A stretch of 64,000 bases of DNA from Burkholderiaceae bacterium (GCA_017856435.1 JAFMFB010000001.1:62001-126000), one strand, 5' to 3'. Shown: positions 8,799-20,068, counted from the stretch's first letter. The notes: a model not told the origin generated them from the letters alone. Numbers and translations are program-made.

Positions 8799-10319
8799 TT
8801 ACCGGCCGTAAGCGCTCTCGCCGTGAGCACTGATGTCCAGGCCCTCTCGCTCTTCCTCCTCGCTGACTCGCAATCCGATGGTCATGTCAACGATCTTGTA
8901 GGCCACCACAGAAACCAGACCGGACCAGACGACGGTGATCAGCACGGCCTTGAGCTGTACCCACACCTGTGAGGCAATTGAGTAGTCGGCCGCGGTCACG
9001 CCGGTGGCGGTAACCCAGTCGGCCACAAAGCCGGGGCCGCCCAGGGACGGTGAATTGAACACGCCAGTCAGCAACGCGCCCACAATGCCGCCAACGCCAT
9101 GCACGCCGAAAACGTCAAGGGAGTCGTCAGCGCCCAGCATCTTCTTCAGACCGCTCACGCCCCACAGGCAGGCAAAACCAGCCACCAGACCGATGATGAT
9201 CGCGCCCAGAATGCCCACATTGCCCGCCGCCGGGGTGATGGCCACGAGGCCAGCAACGGCGCCCGAGGCGGCGCCCAGCATGGAGGCCTTGCCGCGCAGC
9301 AGCGCTTCGGCCACCGACCAGGACAATACAGCAGCAGCAGTAGCCACAAAGGTGTTGGCAAAAGCCAGCGCCGCAAAGCCGTTGGCCTCCAGGGCGGAGC
9401 CGGCGTTGAAGCCAAACCAACCCACCCACAACAGGGATACGCCCACCATGGTCAAGGCCAGATTGTGCGGGGCCATCGACTCACGGCCATAACCGATACG
9501 CTTGCCCACCATAAAGGCGCCAACCAGTCCGGCCACGGCAGCGTTGATGTGCACCACGGTACCGCCGGCAAAATCCAGCGCGCCCATCTGCCAGATGTAG
9601 CCAGCCTTGGCGTTCATGGCGTCAACCACTTCCTTGCCGGTGTAGGCATCGGGCCCCATCCAGAACCAGACCATGTGAGCGATCGGCAGATAGCTGAAGC
9701 TAAACCACAGCACCATGAACAACAGCACGGCAGAGAACTTGATGCGCTCGGCAAAAGCGCCCACGATCAGCGCGCAGGTGATGCCCGCAAAGGTCGCCTG
9801 AAAGCCGGCGAACACGATTTCGGGAATGACGACCCCTTTGCTGAAGGTTGCCGCGCTGGCAAAGGTGCCGGCAGCGTTGTCCCAGATGCCCTTCATGAAC
9901 AGGCGATCGAGTCCTCCAAAAAAGGTGCCACCTTCAGTGAAGGCCACGCTGTAACCGTAGATGAACCACAGAACGACGATCAGCGAGAACGTCACCATGA
10001 CCTGCATCAGGACCGACAGCATGTTCTTGCTGCGCACCAGACCGCCATAGAACAGCGCCAGGCCGGGCACGGTCATCAGAATGACCAGCAATGTGGCCAC
10101 CATCATCCAGGCGGTATCACCCTTGTTGGGTTCAGGCGCCTTGGCGGCTGCTGCGTCAGCGGGTGCGGCTGGAACCGCCGGGGTGGCCGCTGCGGCAGGG
10201 GTGGTCGCGCTGGCCTGAGCAGCCACAGGGGCGGCCGCAGGTGCCGTCTGCGACCAGGTGAGCGCTGAGCTGGCCAGCAGGCCCAAGCCCAGCACCAAGG
10301 AGAAAAACAGCTTTTTCAT
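8799..10319 (-). CDS. amtB: Ammonium transporter
   Basis: A 506-residue Amt-family ammonium channel. It has a signal-like N-terminus, then a low-complexity Ala/Pro segment (about residues 25-65), then about 11 membrane helices including GDTAWMMVATLLVILMTVPG and FYGGLVRSKN, with DVFGVHGVGG near the end. The long N-terminal extension is common in betaproteobacterial AmtB. It lies 25 bases after glnK, the usual pairing: GlnK docks on AmtB and blocks it under nitrogen excess. Transcription probably comes from the sigma-54 promoter at 11538-11554, ahead of the porin gene. Confidence 0.96.
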   Translation of the reverse strand: MKKLFFSLVLGLGLLASSALTWSQTAPAAAPVAAQASATTPAAAATPAVPAAPADAAAAKAPEPNKGDTAWMMVATLLVILMTVPGLALFYGGLVRSKNMLSVLMQVMVTFSLIVVLWFIYGYSVAFTEGGTFFGGLDRLFMKGIWDNAAGTFASAATFSKGVVIPEIVFAGFQATFAGITCALIVGAFAERIKFSAVLLFMVLWFSFSYLPIAHMVWFWMGPDAYTGKEVVDAMNAKAGYIWQMGALDFAGGTVVHINAAVAGLVGAFMVGKRIGYGRESMAPHNLALTMVGVSLLWVGWFGFNAGSALEANGFAALAFANTFVATAAAVLSWSVAEALLRGKASMLGAASGAVAGLVAITPAAGNVGILGAIIIGLVAGFACLWGVSGLKKMLGADDSLDVFGVHGVGGIVGALLTGVFNSPSLGGPGFVADWVTATGVTAADYSIASQVWVQLKAVLITVVWSGLVSVVAYKIVDMTIGLRVSEEEEREGLDISAHGESAYGR

Positions 10320-10344
10320 CTCGTATTCCTTTCAGGAGGTAGGC

Positions 10345-11498
<1,154 letters not shown>

Positions 11499-11537
11499 AA
11501 AAGACTCCTGTAAGGGTTGAGGTGACAGAAGTCACTA

Positions 11538-11554
11538 AGCAGGGAGCGTGCCAG
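11538..11554 (-). promoter_or_regulatory. Sigma-54 promoter for porin-glnK-amtB
   Basis: The minus strand reads CTGGCACGCTCCCTGCT. It has the -24 GG (11552-11551) and -12 GC (11540-11539) exactly ten bases apart, the defining spacing for RpoN. It lies 40 bases ahead of the porin start codon. The predicted transcription start is near 11528. Confidence 0.85.
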
Positions 11555-11633
11555 CAAAAACTTTTTGAAATGCCCGCTTTTTGTAAACCAAACGTGTAAA
11601 CGGCCCGTTTAGGAGCTGTATAAATACCCAGTT

Positions 11634-11650
11634 AGCACTGATTCGGTGCA
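11634..11650 (-). promoter_or_regulatory. NtrC-type enhancer site
   Basis: The minus strand reads TGCACCGAATCAGTGCT, one mismatch from the NtrC consensus TGCACYRNNNNRGTGCA. Its centre lies about 114 bases before the predicted start, a normal enhancer distance. A further GGTGC/GCACC dyad at 11657-11671 may hold a second half-site. Together with the sigma-54 promoter this indicates NtrB/NtrC control. Confidence 0.75.
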
Positions 11651-11712
11651 TTTTTTGGTGCCCTTTGCACCGTAAGTGGTCATGTGCGGGCGAAATTGTC
11701 AGGGGTTAGATC

Positions 11713-13233
11713 ATGGGACTTTGTATGGTGCATAGCCGGGCCCTGTTGGGGTTGGAGGCGGCTTCGGTGGTGGTTGAGGTTCACCTGGCCAACGGGTTGC
11801 CGGGCTTTAGTCTGGTGGGCTTGGCCGAAACCGAGGTCAAAGAGGCCCGAGAGCGGGTACGCGCAGCCATTCAAAACTCTGGGCTGGAGTTTCCCAACAA
11901 CAAGCGCATCACGGTCAATCTGGCGCCCGCTGACCTGCCCAAGGACTCGGGGCGCTTTGATCTGCCAATTGCTCTGGGCATTCTGGCCGCCAGCGGGCAA
12001 ATTGACGCGGCCCGCCTCGCCGGGCATGAGTTTGCTGGTGAGCTGTCCTTGTCGGGTGAATTGCGCCCGGTGCGCGGCTCGCTGGCCATGGCCCTGGCGG
12101 TTCGGGCTCGACAGCCCGACTTGCGCTTGGTGCTTCCGGCGGGCAGCGCCGAGGAAGCGGCCCTGGTACCAGGCATGCGGGTTCACCGCGCTGGGCATTT
12201 GCTGGAGGTGGCGCAGCAATTTTTACCAGGGCGACCCATGGATGACCAGGTCTGGGAGTTTGTGCAGACCCGAGCGCCAGTGGCAGAGGTCCAGCTGGCT
12301 GACTTGGTCGATGTCCGCGGCCAGCTGGCTGCACGAAGGGCTTTGGAGATTGCTGCCGCTGGCGGGCACAGTGTGCTGCTCAGCGGCCCCCCAGGCTCGG
12401 GCAAATCAATGTTGGCGCAGCGCCTGGCCGGGTTGTTGCCTCCCATGTCCACCGAGGAGTCGCTGCAAAGCGCAGCGGTTGCCAGCTTGAGCGGGCGGTT
12501 TGCCATCAGACACTGGGGGCAGCGCCCGACCGGCAGCCCGCATCACACGGCCAGCGCCGTGGCGCTGGTGGGTGGCGGGGCGCCGCCGCGCCCCGGTGAA
12601 ATTTCTCTGGCGCACAATGGCGTGCTCTTTCTCGACGAGTTGCCCGAGTTTTCGCGTGTTGCGCTGGAAGCCCTGCGAGAGCCGCTGGAAACTGGGCAGA
12701 TCACCATTGCCCGCGCTGCATACCGGGCAGAATTTCCAGCCCGCTTCCAGCTGGTGGCTGCCATGAATCCCTGTCCCTGCGGTTTTTTGGGCGCGACTCA
12801 ACGCGCCTGCCGATGTACCCCCGACCAGGTGGCGCGTTATCAGAGGCGCCTGAGCGGCCCCTTGCTGGACCGGATAGACCTGCATGTGAATGTGCCGGCA
12901 GTCGCGCCACAGGAGTTGCTGGACGCCCCGACCTCTGAGCCCAGCGCCAAAGTCCGTGCCCGGGCGCAGGCGGCACGCGCCAGGGCTATGGCGCGACAGG
13001 GTACCCTTAACCAGCAACTGTCAGGTGAACAACTGGATCAGCAGGTGGCACTGCAAGCGTCGGCCAGGAACTTGTTGAGCAGCGCCGCGATGCGACTGGG
13101 CTGGTCGGCACGCGGCATTCATCGTGCACTACGGGTGGCCCGAACTATTGCCGACCTGGCAGGACAGCAGGAGGTGGCGCTTGAACATGTGGCTGAAGCC
13201 CTTCAGTATCGACCCGTGCTGACCACGCTTTAA
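11713..13233 (+). CDS. comM: YifB/ComM family Mg chelatase-like AAA+ ATPase
   Basis: A 506-residue AAA+ protein of the YifB/ComM family. ComM is a branch-migration helicase promoting integration of DNA in natural transformation in other bacteria. The N-terminal ChlI-like domain holds HLANGLPGFSLVGLAETEVKEARERV. The ATPase core has Walker A GPPGSGKS at 225-232, Walker B VLFLDELPEF and the MNPCPCG element. A C-terminal Mg-chelatase domain with RGIHRALRVARTIADL completes it. Length is normal. It overlaps the stop codon of the convergent MFS gene. Confidence 0.93.
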   Translation: MGLCMVHSRALLGLEAASVVVEVHLANGLPGFSLVGLAETEVKEARERVRAAIQNSGLEFPNNKRITVNLAPADLPKDSGRFDLPIALGILAASGQIDAARLAGHEFAGELSLSGELRPVRGSLAMALAVRARQPDLRLVLPAGSAEEAALVPGMRVHRAGHLLEVAQQFLPGRPMDDQVWEFVQTRAPVAEVQLADLVDVRGQLAARRALEIAAAGGHSVLLSGPPGSGKSMLAQRLAGLLPPMSTEESLQSAAVASLSGRFAIRHWGQRPTGSPHHTASAVALVGGGAPPRPGEISLAHNGVLFLDELPEFSRVALEALREPLETGQITIARAAYRAEFPARFQLVAAMNPCPCGFLGATQRACRCTPDQVARYQRRLSGPLLDRIDLHVNVPAVAPQELLDAPTSEPSAKVRARAQAARARAMARQGTLNQQLSGEQLDQQVALQASARNLLSSAAMRLGWSARGIHRALRVARTIADLAGQQEVALEHVAEALQYRPVLTTL

Positions 13234-14444
13234 TGGGCATGTGACCCCGCCAGTGCATCGCGCAACAGCAGGGCTCGGGCAAACAGAAAACCAAGTAACA
13301 CCAGTGCCAATCCCCCCAAAGCGATAGCCCAGGCTGAGCCGATCGATTCGGATAACCAGGCTGCCAAAACAACCCCAAACGATTGACCAAAAAACAGCGA
13401 TGAGGCGAACAGGGTGACTGAGGTGCCGCGCGCATTGGGATCCATTTGGGTTGCGTTGAGCTGCATGGTGTTGTGGAACATGAAAAATCCAAAGCCCACC
13501 AACAAGCTGGCCGGCGCGCTGAACTGCCAGTTCGGCGCAAACGCAAATGCGAGACAACCTACCCCAACCAGACTTACGCCAGCTCGCACCAGACCGCGCT
13601 CACCCAGGCGGGGAATGAAAAACCTTGCAGTGGCCATGTAGACCATACCGCCCAAGCCAAACAGGGCCACGATGAAGCCAGCTGCGCCCAGGCTGATGCC
13701 GTGGGTTTGATGCAGGTGAGTAGCCCAGATGGCCAGCACACCAAAGCCAAACACGCCTTCGATCACCGCAACACCCAGGACGACCCGCGACCATTGGCCG
13801 GTCACGATGCTGAAGGCCTGCCTGGCAAATCCAGGCCGCTCGCCGATCTCGGTGGCCAGCCGGCCAAGTCCGGCGGCTTGTTGTCTGCGCCAGTCCTGCA
13901 GCAGCAACAGGCCAACAATGATAAAAATCAGCGCCATCAGGGCAAAGGCCCAGCGCCAGCCAAACATATCGGTCAGCACGCCGCCGGCAACCTGTCCCGC
14001 CACAATGCCCAGTGAGGTGCCAAGGCCAACCCGCGCCAACGCCTCTTGACGATGTGTGTAGGGCACAGCATCTCCAACCCAGGCCATGGAAAGCGGGACA
14101 ATCGCTGCGGCAGCTAGCGCCACCAGCCCGCGCGCCAGCACCAACATGTCCAAGCTGGTGGCAAATGCGGACATGATGGAGCCCAGGCTGCAAGCCAGGG
14201 TGGCGTAAGTCACGATGCGAAACTTGCCGAGGCGGTCTCCCACCGGCCCGTAAAACAATTGCACGATGCCATAGACAATCGCAAAGACCGAAATGACCTG
14301 GGCGGCCTGCGCCAGGCTGACAGAAAAGACGCGGGCCAACTCGGGCAGCATGGCGTCACAAACCCTTTGCACAGCCATGCTGGAAAAGGTTCCGAATGAA
14401 AGCAACAGAATGGTACGGCGCGTGGCAGGTGACAGGGAGGACAT
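13230..14444 (-). CDS. MFS transporter
   Basis: A 404-residue major facilitator with about 12 membrane segments. MSSLSPATRRTILLLSFGTF opens the first helix, and YGPVGDRLGKFR is the loop-2/3 signature (G-x-x-D-R-x-G-x-x). It resembles the drug-H+ antiporter 1 group. The open frame runs on upstream to 14897, but that extension is hydrophilic, lacks family features and would overlap the divergent MFS gene, so the start was set at the ATG at 14444. Substrate unknown. Its last bases overlap the comM stop. Confidence 0.85.
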   Translation of the reverse strand: MSSLSPATRRTILLLSFGTFSSMAVQRVCDAMLPELARVFSVSLAQAAQVISVFAIVYGIVQLFYGPVGDRLGKFRIVTYATLACSLGSIMSAFATSLDMLVLARGLVALAAAAIVPLSMAWVGDAVPYTHRQEALARVGLGTSLGIVAGQVAGGVLTDMFGWRWAFALMALIFIIVGLLLLQDWRRQQAAGLGRLATEIGERPGFARQAFSIVTGQWSRVVLGVAVIEGVFGFGVLAIWATHLHQTHGISLGAAGFIVALFGLGGMVYMATARFFIPRLGERGLVRAGVSLVGVGCLAFAFAPNWQFSAPASLLVGFGFFMFHNTMQLNATQMDPNARGTSVTLFASSLFFGQSFGVVLAAWLSESIGSAWAIALGGLALVLLGFLFARALLLRDALAGSHAH

Positions 14445-14504
14445 GGCGGAAGTCGGGGCAAATCCAAAACACAGAAGCGCGCCGGTATCTGCGATCATAG
14501 ACGG

Positions 14505-15740
14505 ATGAACACAACTCCCAACTACCAGACGCGTTTTGTGGTCTGGCTTTCGCTGGCACAGCTCATCAGTTGGGGCAGTGTGTTTTATACCTTTGCCCTG
14601 TTGCTGGCGCCGGTTGAGCGCGAGCTGGGTTTGACCCGCGCTCAGACATCGCTGGCTTTCAGCCTGGCCTTGCTGGCCGAAGGGTTGCTGGCTTATCCGG
14701 TCGGGCGCTGGATTGAGCGTGGTCATGAACGCGCGGTCATGACCGGTGGCTCCATCCTGTTGGGCGTTGGCTTGCTGCTGCACAGTGCCATCGATTCCAT
14801 GGCCGGCTTTTACGCAGTCTGGCTGATCCTGGGTGCCGGCCTGGCCGGCAGCCTTTACCCGCCCGTGTTCGCGGTGGTGACCCGCCGCTTTCCGCATGAC
14901 TTTCGGCGGGCCATCATCACCATGACCTTTCTGGGCGGTTTGGCCAGCACCGTGTTCATTCCCTTGTCAGATTGGCTGATCGATTCGTTGGGCTGGCGGC
15001 ACGCGCTTTGGCCGCTGGCGGCCATCAACCTGCTGTTTTGTGCGCCGCTGCATGCCCACCTGTTGCGCCAGGCGCCTGTCGGGCACAAGCACGCCAATCT
15101 AGATGGCAGCCCCCGCCCTGCCCTGAAAAGCCTGGTGATGAGCGCTTCATTTTTATTGACCGGAGCATTTATTGTTTTGATGATGGCCACCACCGCTGCC
15201 TTGCCGGCGCATTTGGTCAGCCTGTTGCGTGAGCAGGGTCTGCCAGAGGCCTGGGTGATCATCCTGCCGGCATCCATTGGGGCGCTGCAAGTGCTGGGTC
15301 GGGCGCTGATCTATTTGTGTGATCAGCGGATCGACATGCATCTTCTCAACCGACTGACCCCGGGGCTCATTCCCTTGGGCGTGCTGGCTTTGCTGCTGGC
15401 GCCGCTGGCTGGCGCCGCGCAGATCAGCCTGGTCTGGTTGTTTGTCTTGCTCTACGGCATGGGCAACGGCATGCTGACCATCGTGAAGGGTACTGCGGTG
15501 GCTGAATATGTGAACCGGGAGCAGATGGCCACACTCAATGGCGTGCTTGGCTTGCCCCAGGCCCTGGCCCGGGCGGCCGCCCCATTCTTGTTGGGCTTGC
15601 TTTGGAGTCCGCAAGCCGGCTATGAGGCTGGTTTGTGGGTGTTGCTATTGATAAGCCTGGTGGGCGTCACGGCCCTGGCACTGGCTCAGCGCTTGGCGAT
15701 GCGTGCTAGAACTGACGCTCGCAGCGACAATCCCGGATAA
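14505..15740 (+). CDS. MFS transporter
   Basis: A 411-residue major facilitator beginning MNTTPNYQTRFVVWLSLAQL. Twelve hydrophobic segments are visible. The loop motif is PVGRWIERGHERAVM, a variant of the MFS signature, and the inner half has DWLIDSLGWRHALW. It has the pattern of monocarboxylate or metabolite MFS carriers but the substrate cannot be named. It is divergent from the MFS gene at 13230-14444 with 60 bases between them, which must hold both promoters. It converges on metH2. Confidence 0.87.
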   Translation: MNTTPNYQTRFVVWLSLAQLISWGSVFYTFALLLAPVERELGLTRAQTSLAFSLALLAEGLLAYPVGRWIERGHERAVMTGGSILLGVGLLLHSAIDSMAGFYAVWLILGAGLAGSLYPPVFAVVTRRFPHDFRRAIITMTFLGGLASTVFIPLSDWLIDSLGWRHALWPLAAINLLFCAPLHAHLLRQAPVGHKHANLDGSPRPALKSLVMSASFLLTGAFIVLMMATTAALPAHLVSLLREQGLPEAWVIILPASIGALQVLGRALIYLCDQRIDMHLLNRLTPGLIPLGVLALLLAPLAGAAQISLVWLFVLLYGMGNGMLTIVKGTAVAEYVNREQMATLNGVLGLPQALARAAAPFLLGLLWSPQAGYEAGLWVLLLISLVGVTALALAQRLAMRARTDARSDNPG

Positions 15741-15795
15741 CGACAGACCCGGACAGTGTCTGACCCGAGTTTGCCCTCCCTGGCCCGTTGAGCAA

Positions 15796-18582
15796 TTAAA
15801 GGTTGGGCGCGAGCAATCTTTGAAGGCTTTCCTGCGTCAGACCTCTTCGACGCGCCAGATCCTCCAGTTGATCAGCGCCAATCTTGCCGACATTGAAATA
15901 GACGCTTTGCGGGTGGGCCAGATAAAAGCCACTGACGCTGGCCGCAGGTGTCATGGCCAGGCTTTCGGTCAGGCCCATGCCAATCTCCTCGCACTTCAGC
16001 AAGCTAAACATCTCGTGCTTGACGCTGTGATCGGGGCAGGCCGGATATCCCGGTGCGGGCCGTATGCCCTGGTACTTTTCAGCAATCAACTCATCGTTAC
16101 TCAACCCTTCATCATGTGCATAGCCCCAGAGGTCAGTGCGCACACGCTGATGCAGACATTCGGCAAAGGCCTCGGCCAGGCGGTCGGCCAGCGCCTTGAG
16201 CATGATTGCCGAATAGTCATCGTGGTCATCGAGGAAAAACTTCTCTTTCTTGTCGACGCCGATGCCGGCGGTCACCGCAAACACACCGATGTAATCGGGG
16301 GCCAACCCCTTGGGGGCGACAAAATCAGCCAGACAGCGGCTGGGGCGCATCACGCCATCGATCACCTGTTTTTCGGCCTGCTGGCGCAAGCCGTACCAGG
16401 TCAGTGCCACCTCATCACGGCGTTCGCTGGTGTAGAGCTCAATGTCATCATCATTGACGCTGTTGGCTGGGTAAAGCCCCACGACCGCATTGGCGCTCAG
16501 CCAGCGGCCCTCAATCAGACGTTGCAACATGCGCCGGCCATCGGAGTAGACACGCTGGGCCTCGCTACCGACCACCTCGTCCTTGAGGATGGCGGGAAAG
16601 GGTCCGGCCAAGTCCCAGGTCTGGAAAAACGGGCCCCAGTCGATGTATCTGGCCAATTCCGTCAGATCAAAATTCTTGAACACGCGCCGGCCGATGAATT
16701 TAGGTTTCGCCGGCGTATGGTCAGCCCAAGCCAGTTGCGCCCGGTGTGCGCCAACCGCAAGCTTGAACGGTTCGACCAGCTCGGGTCGCGACGGCGTGGG
16801 CAACCATTTGTTGGTGCGCGCCTTCTCAAGTGGCCACAGCGCCACCTGCTTTTTGCCAGCATGTTGTTGGCGCACCCGTTCGTAGTCGGCCTTGATGTCG
16901 TCGATGAACTGAGCGGCCTTGTCTGAGAGCAGGCTCTGGGCCACGCTGACGCTGCGGGAGGCGTCGGGCACATAGACTACCGGCCCCTCATAGTGGGGTG
17001 CGATCTTGACGGCGGTATGCACCCGGCTGGTGGTGGCCCCGCCAATCAGCAGCGGGATCTTGCGTACCCTGAAATGCTCATCCTTCTGCATTTCACTGGC
17101 CACCACCTGCATTTCCTCCAGGCTGGGCGTGATCAGGCCGGACAGGCCAATGATGTCGGCGCCCTGCACTTTGGCGGTGGCCAGAATTTCATGGCAGGGC
17201 ACCATCACACCCATGTTGATGACATCAAAGTTGTTGCATTGCAGCACCACGGTGACAATGTTCTTGCCAATGTCATGCACATCGCCCTTGACGGTGGCAA
17301 TCACAATCTTGCCCTTAGTGCGCACATCCTGACCGGCCGCTTCCTGCTGCCGCTTTTCTTCCTCAATGTACGGGATCAGGTGTGCCACCGCCTGTTTCAT
17401 GACGCGGGCGCTTTTCACCACTTGCGGCAAAAACATCTTGCCCTGGCCAAACAGGTCGCCCACAATGTTCATGCCATCCATCAAGGGGCCCTCGATCACA
17501 TGCAAGGGGCGCCCGCCGCTGGCCAATACCGCCCGGTAAGCCTCTTCGGTGTCTTCTGTAATGAAGTCGGTGAGGCCATGCACCAGGGCGTGGCTGAGTC
17601 GTTGCTGGACGGAACCGGCGCGCCACTCCAGTTTTTTACTGTCGTCCTTGGCTGCCCCCTTGGCGCTTTCGGCAATTTCCACCAGGCGCTCGCCGGCATC
17701 GGGTCGCCGATTGAGCACCACATCTTCCACCCGTTCGCGCAGGGTGGGTTCGAGCTCGTCATACACCCCCACCATGCCGGCGTTGACAATGCCCATGTCC
17801 ATGCCAGCCTGGATGGCGTGGTACAGAAACACCGTGTGGATGGCTTCGCGCACCGGGTCATTGCCCCGGAAGCTGAAAGACACATTGGACACGCCACCGG
17901 ACACTTTGGCACCCGGCAGGTTCTGCTTGATCCAGCGCGTGGCCTCTATGAAGTCGACGGCGTAGTTGTTGTGCTCTTCAATGCCAGTGGCAATGGCAAA
18001 GATGTTAGGGTCGAAGATGATGTCTTCCGGCGGAAAACCAAGTTCTTCAGTCAGGATGCGGTAGGCGCGGGCACAGATGTCGATCTTGCGAGGGTAAGTG
18101 TCGGCCTGTCCTTGCTCATCAAACGCCATCACCACCGTGGCCGCGCCATAGCGCTTGATCAGTCTGGCCTGGCGCTTGAATTCCTCCACCCCTTCTTTCA
18201 TGGAGATCGAGTTGACGATGCCCTTGCCCTGCAGGCAGCGCAGTCCGGCCTCGATCACCTCCCATTTGGAGGAGTCGATCATGATCGGCACCCGGGCAAT
18301 ATCCGGCTCGGAGGCGATCAGATTGAGAAAGCGCACCATGGCCGCGCGGCTGTCGAGCATGGCTTCGTCCATGTTGATGTCGATCACCTGCGCCCCGTTT
18401 TCCACTTGCTGGCGCGCCACCGCCAGGGCCTCTTCAAACTGGCCGTTCAGGATCATGCGGGCAAAGGCCTTGGAGCCGGTGACATTGGTGCGCTCGCCGA
18501 TGTTGACGAACAGCGAGTCCGCGCCGACAGAGAGCGGCTCCAGGCCGGAAAGCTTCATGGGGGGCGGGGTGTTTTCAGTCAT
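15796..18582 (-). CDS. metH2: Methionine synthase, pterin/cobalamin/activation part
   Basis: A 928-residue protein matching the C-terminal three quarters of MetH. The order is the methyltetrahydrofolate-binding domain ([26 protein letters not shown]), the cobalamin domain with GDVHDIGKN and axial His436, and the activation domain with [12 protein letters not shown]. It lacks the homocysteine/zinc domain, which is encoded separately at 26264-27310. The start at 18582 is favoured by AGGTGAG just upstream, a site that can be masked by the riboswitch hairpin. It takes the methyl group from methyl-THF onto cobalamin for transfer to homocysteine with MetH1. Confidence 0.95.
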   Translation of the reverse strand: MTENTPPPMKLSGLEPLSVGADSLFVNIGERTNVTGSKAFARMILNGQFEEALAVARQQVENGAQVIDINMDEAMLDSRAAMVRFLNLIASEPDIARVPIMIDSSKWEVIEAGLRCLQGKGIVNSISMKEGVEEFKRQARLIKRYGAATVVMAFDEQGQADTYPRKIDICARAYRILTEELGFPPEDIIFDPNIFAIATGIEEHNNYAVDFIEATRWIKQNLPGAKVSGGVSNVSFSFRGNDPVREAIHTVFLYHAIQAGMDMGIVNAGMVGVYDELEPTLRERVEDVVLNRRPDAGERLVEIAESAKGAAKDDSKKLEWRAGSVQQRLSHALVHGLTDFITEDTEEAYRAVLASGGRPLHVIEGPLMDGMNIVGDLFGQGKMFLPQVVKSARVMKQAVAHLIPYIEEEKRQQEAAGQDVRTKGKIVIATVKGDVHDIGKNIVTVVLQCNNFDVINMGVMVPCHEILATAKVQGADIIGLSGLITPSLEEMQVVASEMQKDEHFRVRKIPLLIGGATTSRVHTAVKIAPHYEGPVVYVPDASRSVSVAQSLLSDKAAQFIDDIKADYERVRQQHAGKKQVALWPLEKARTNKWLPTPSRPELVEPFKLAVGAHRAQLAWADHTPAKPKFIGRRVFKNFDLTELARYIDWGPFFQTWDLAGPFPAILKDEVVGSEAQRVYSDGRRMLQRLIEGRWLSANAVVGLYPANSVNDDDIELYTSERRDEVALTWYGLRQQAEKQVIDGVMRPSRCLADFVAPKGLAPDYIGVFAVTAGIGVDKKEKFFLDDHDDYSAIMLKALADRLAEAFAECLHQRVRTDLWGYAHDEGLSNDELIAEKYQGIRPAPGYPACPDHSVKHEMFSLLKCEEIGMGLTESLAMTPAASVSGFYLAHPQSVYFNVGKIGADQLEDLARRRGLTQESLQRLLAPNL

Positions 18583-18585
18583 GTG

Positions 18586-18671
18586 GCTCACCTGGAAAAT
18601 CAAAAGACAGGTGAGCGCGGTTGTGACATCCAAGCCTGACGCGGCCTATGCCGTGCTGCAGCGCTCCTTGG
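18586..18671 (-). ncRNA. S-adenosylhomocysteine (SAH) riboswitch with RBS-masking hairpin
   Basis: The minus strand begins CCAAGGAGCGCTGCAGC at 18671. P1 pairs CCAAG (18671-18667) with CTTGG (18634-18630) inside GTCAGGCTTGG. A pseudoknot pairs GAGCGC (18666-18661) with GCGCTC (18618-18613). This is the hallmark arrangement of SAH riboswitches. The expression platform is also visible: GCTCACCTG (18616-18608) can form a perfect 9-base hairpin with CAGGTGAGC (18594-18586), which contains the metH2 ribosome site. The pseudoknot and this hairpin compete for GCTC, so SAH binding should free the site and switch translation on. Confidence 0.9.
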
Positions 18672-18804
18672 AAGTAGTCCGATTCTAAGGGATGGGCTGT
18701 TGCAGCCATGGAACACTGTGCGTGCAGGCAGAGCGCGCATGCGCAAGGGAAAACCCCAGGGTTTCGATGGTTCTTGATGACAAGCTCACGCAGATCAAAC
18801 AAAA

Positions 18805-18821
18805 TACCTAACAGGTACTAT
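18805..18821 (+). promoter_or_regulatory. Possible operator overlapping the -10 of the liv/ALDH operon
   Basis: A 13-base palindrome TACCT-AAC-AGGTA (18805-18817) overlaps a -10-like TACTAT (18816-18821) about 40 bases ahead of the substrate-binding protein gene. No convincing -35 box is seen. It may be a repressor or activator site. Confidence 0.4.
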
Positions 18822-18857
18822 CCTCGCGTCTAAATCACCCGCTTACTTGGAGACATC

Positions 18858-20051
18858 ATGGTTCAATTCACGAAACGACAGCTGCTTCAGGGCGCAGCGG
18901 CAACGCTGGGCGCAGCCACTTTTGCGCCACAGCTTTTCGCCCAAGCCAAGCCGGTACGGGTGGGCTACGCCATGGCCCGCACCGGCCCCTGGACCGGCGG
19001 CGCTCAGGTCAGCCAGGAGCCCAACTACCTGTTGTGGGCGGAACAACAAAACGCGGCTGGCGGACTGAACGTCAAGGGCGAGCGCCGCAAAATTGAGCTT
19101 ATCAGTTCGGACGACCGCAGTGACATTGAAACCTGTGTGCGTTCCTACGAAAAACTGATGGGAAGTGACAAGGTCGACCTGGTCCTGCCGCCCTGGGGCT
19201 CCAACGCCAACTTTGCGGTGGCGCCCTTGGCCAACCGTTTTGGCTACCCGTTTCTGGCGCCCACGGCCTTGTCGAAGAAATTGATCGAGATGAAGCTGCC
19301 CTATTTCTTCCTCATGCTGCAGCAGCCCAAGCCGATGTGCGATGCATTGGTTGACATGCTCAAGGCCAACGGGGTGCGCAGCGTGGCGGTGATTTATGTC
19401 GATGACCTGTTCGGGCTGGAAAACTACGCTGCGCTCAAGGTGGCCATGCAGGGCTCGGGCATCAACCTGGTGGAAGAAAAGAGCTATCCAGGTGGCGTCA
19501 AAGACCTGTCGCCTGTGCTGCGCTCGATCAAGGACAAGAACCCGGACGCCTTCATCGGCTTCACCTACCCGCCAGACACCATCCTGGCCAGCAAGCAGGC
19601 CAAGGAGGTGGGCTTCAATCCAAAGTACTTCTACGCCTCGGTGGGCACGGCCTTTCAGCTTTACAGAAATGTCATGACCCCCGCGGGTGCCGAGGGCGTG
19701 CTGGGCATGGGGTCGTGGAACAGCAAGACCAGCCCTGGCGCCAAGGCCTATTTCGATGCCCATACCAAGCGCTTTGCCGGCAAGGAGCCAGACCGCTGGG
19801 CCAGCGGCGCCTGTTGGGCTGCGCTGGAAATTCTGACCACTGCTGTGGCCAAAAACGGGCTTAACCGCAAGGCCATTCGCGACTATGTGGCCTCCACCAC
19901 GCACAAGACCATTCTGGGTGACATCAAGTTCGAGGGCAGTGAGAACGTAGGCACGCCAGGCACGGTGAGCCAGTGGCAGAAAGGTGAGTTCGAGGTGGTC
20001 TGGCCGCAAAAAGTGGCCACCGCCAAGTTGATCGCCAAGCCGGCTTGGTGA
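18858..20051 (+). CDS. Branched-chain-type ABC transporter substrate-binding protein
   Basis: A 397-residue periplasmic binding protein of the LivJ/Peripla_BP_6 type. The N-terminus MVQFTKRQLLQGAAATLGAA has a Tat-like KR-x-L-L motif and a hydrophobic core ending FAQA, so export is expected. Family features are VRVGYAMARTGPWTGGAQVSQ and VAVIYVDDLFGLENYAALK. It is the first gene of an operon with two permeases, two ATPases and an aldehyde dehydrogenase. LivK-family proteins in Burkholderiales bind amino acids, amides, urea or aromatic acids, so the substrate is open. TTGGAGAC precedes the ATG. A strong hairpin follows. Confidence 0.9.
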   Translation: MVQFTKRQLLQGAAATLGAATFAPQLFAQAKPVRVGYAMARTGPWTGGAQVSQEPNYLLWAEQQNAAGGLNVKGERRKIELISSDDRSDIETCVRSYEKLMGSDKVDLVLPPWGSNANFAVAPLANRFGYPFLAPTALSKKLIEMKLPYFFLMLQQPKPMCDALVDMLKANGVRSVAVIYVDDLFGLENYAALKVAMQGSGINLVEEKSYPGGVKDLSPVLRSIKDKNPDAFIGFTYPPDTILASKQAKEVGFNPKYFYASVGTAFQLYRNVMTPAGAEGVLGMGSWNSKTSPGAKAYFDAHTKRFAGKEPDRWASGACWAALEILTTAVAKNGLNRKAIRDYVASTTHKTILGDIKFEGSENVGTPGTVSQWQKGEFEVVWPQKVATAKLIAKPAW

Positions 20052-20068
20052 TTTTGTCCTTTCATTCC

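Noticed and set aside
9099-10268. A 389-residue open frame on the plus strand
   Set aside because: Antisense to amtB; no recognisable domain.
16993-18639. A 548-residue open frame on the plus strand
   Set aside because: Antisense to metH2, which has an unambiguous catalytic motif set; the long frame is a by-product of GC-rich codon use.
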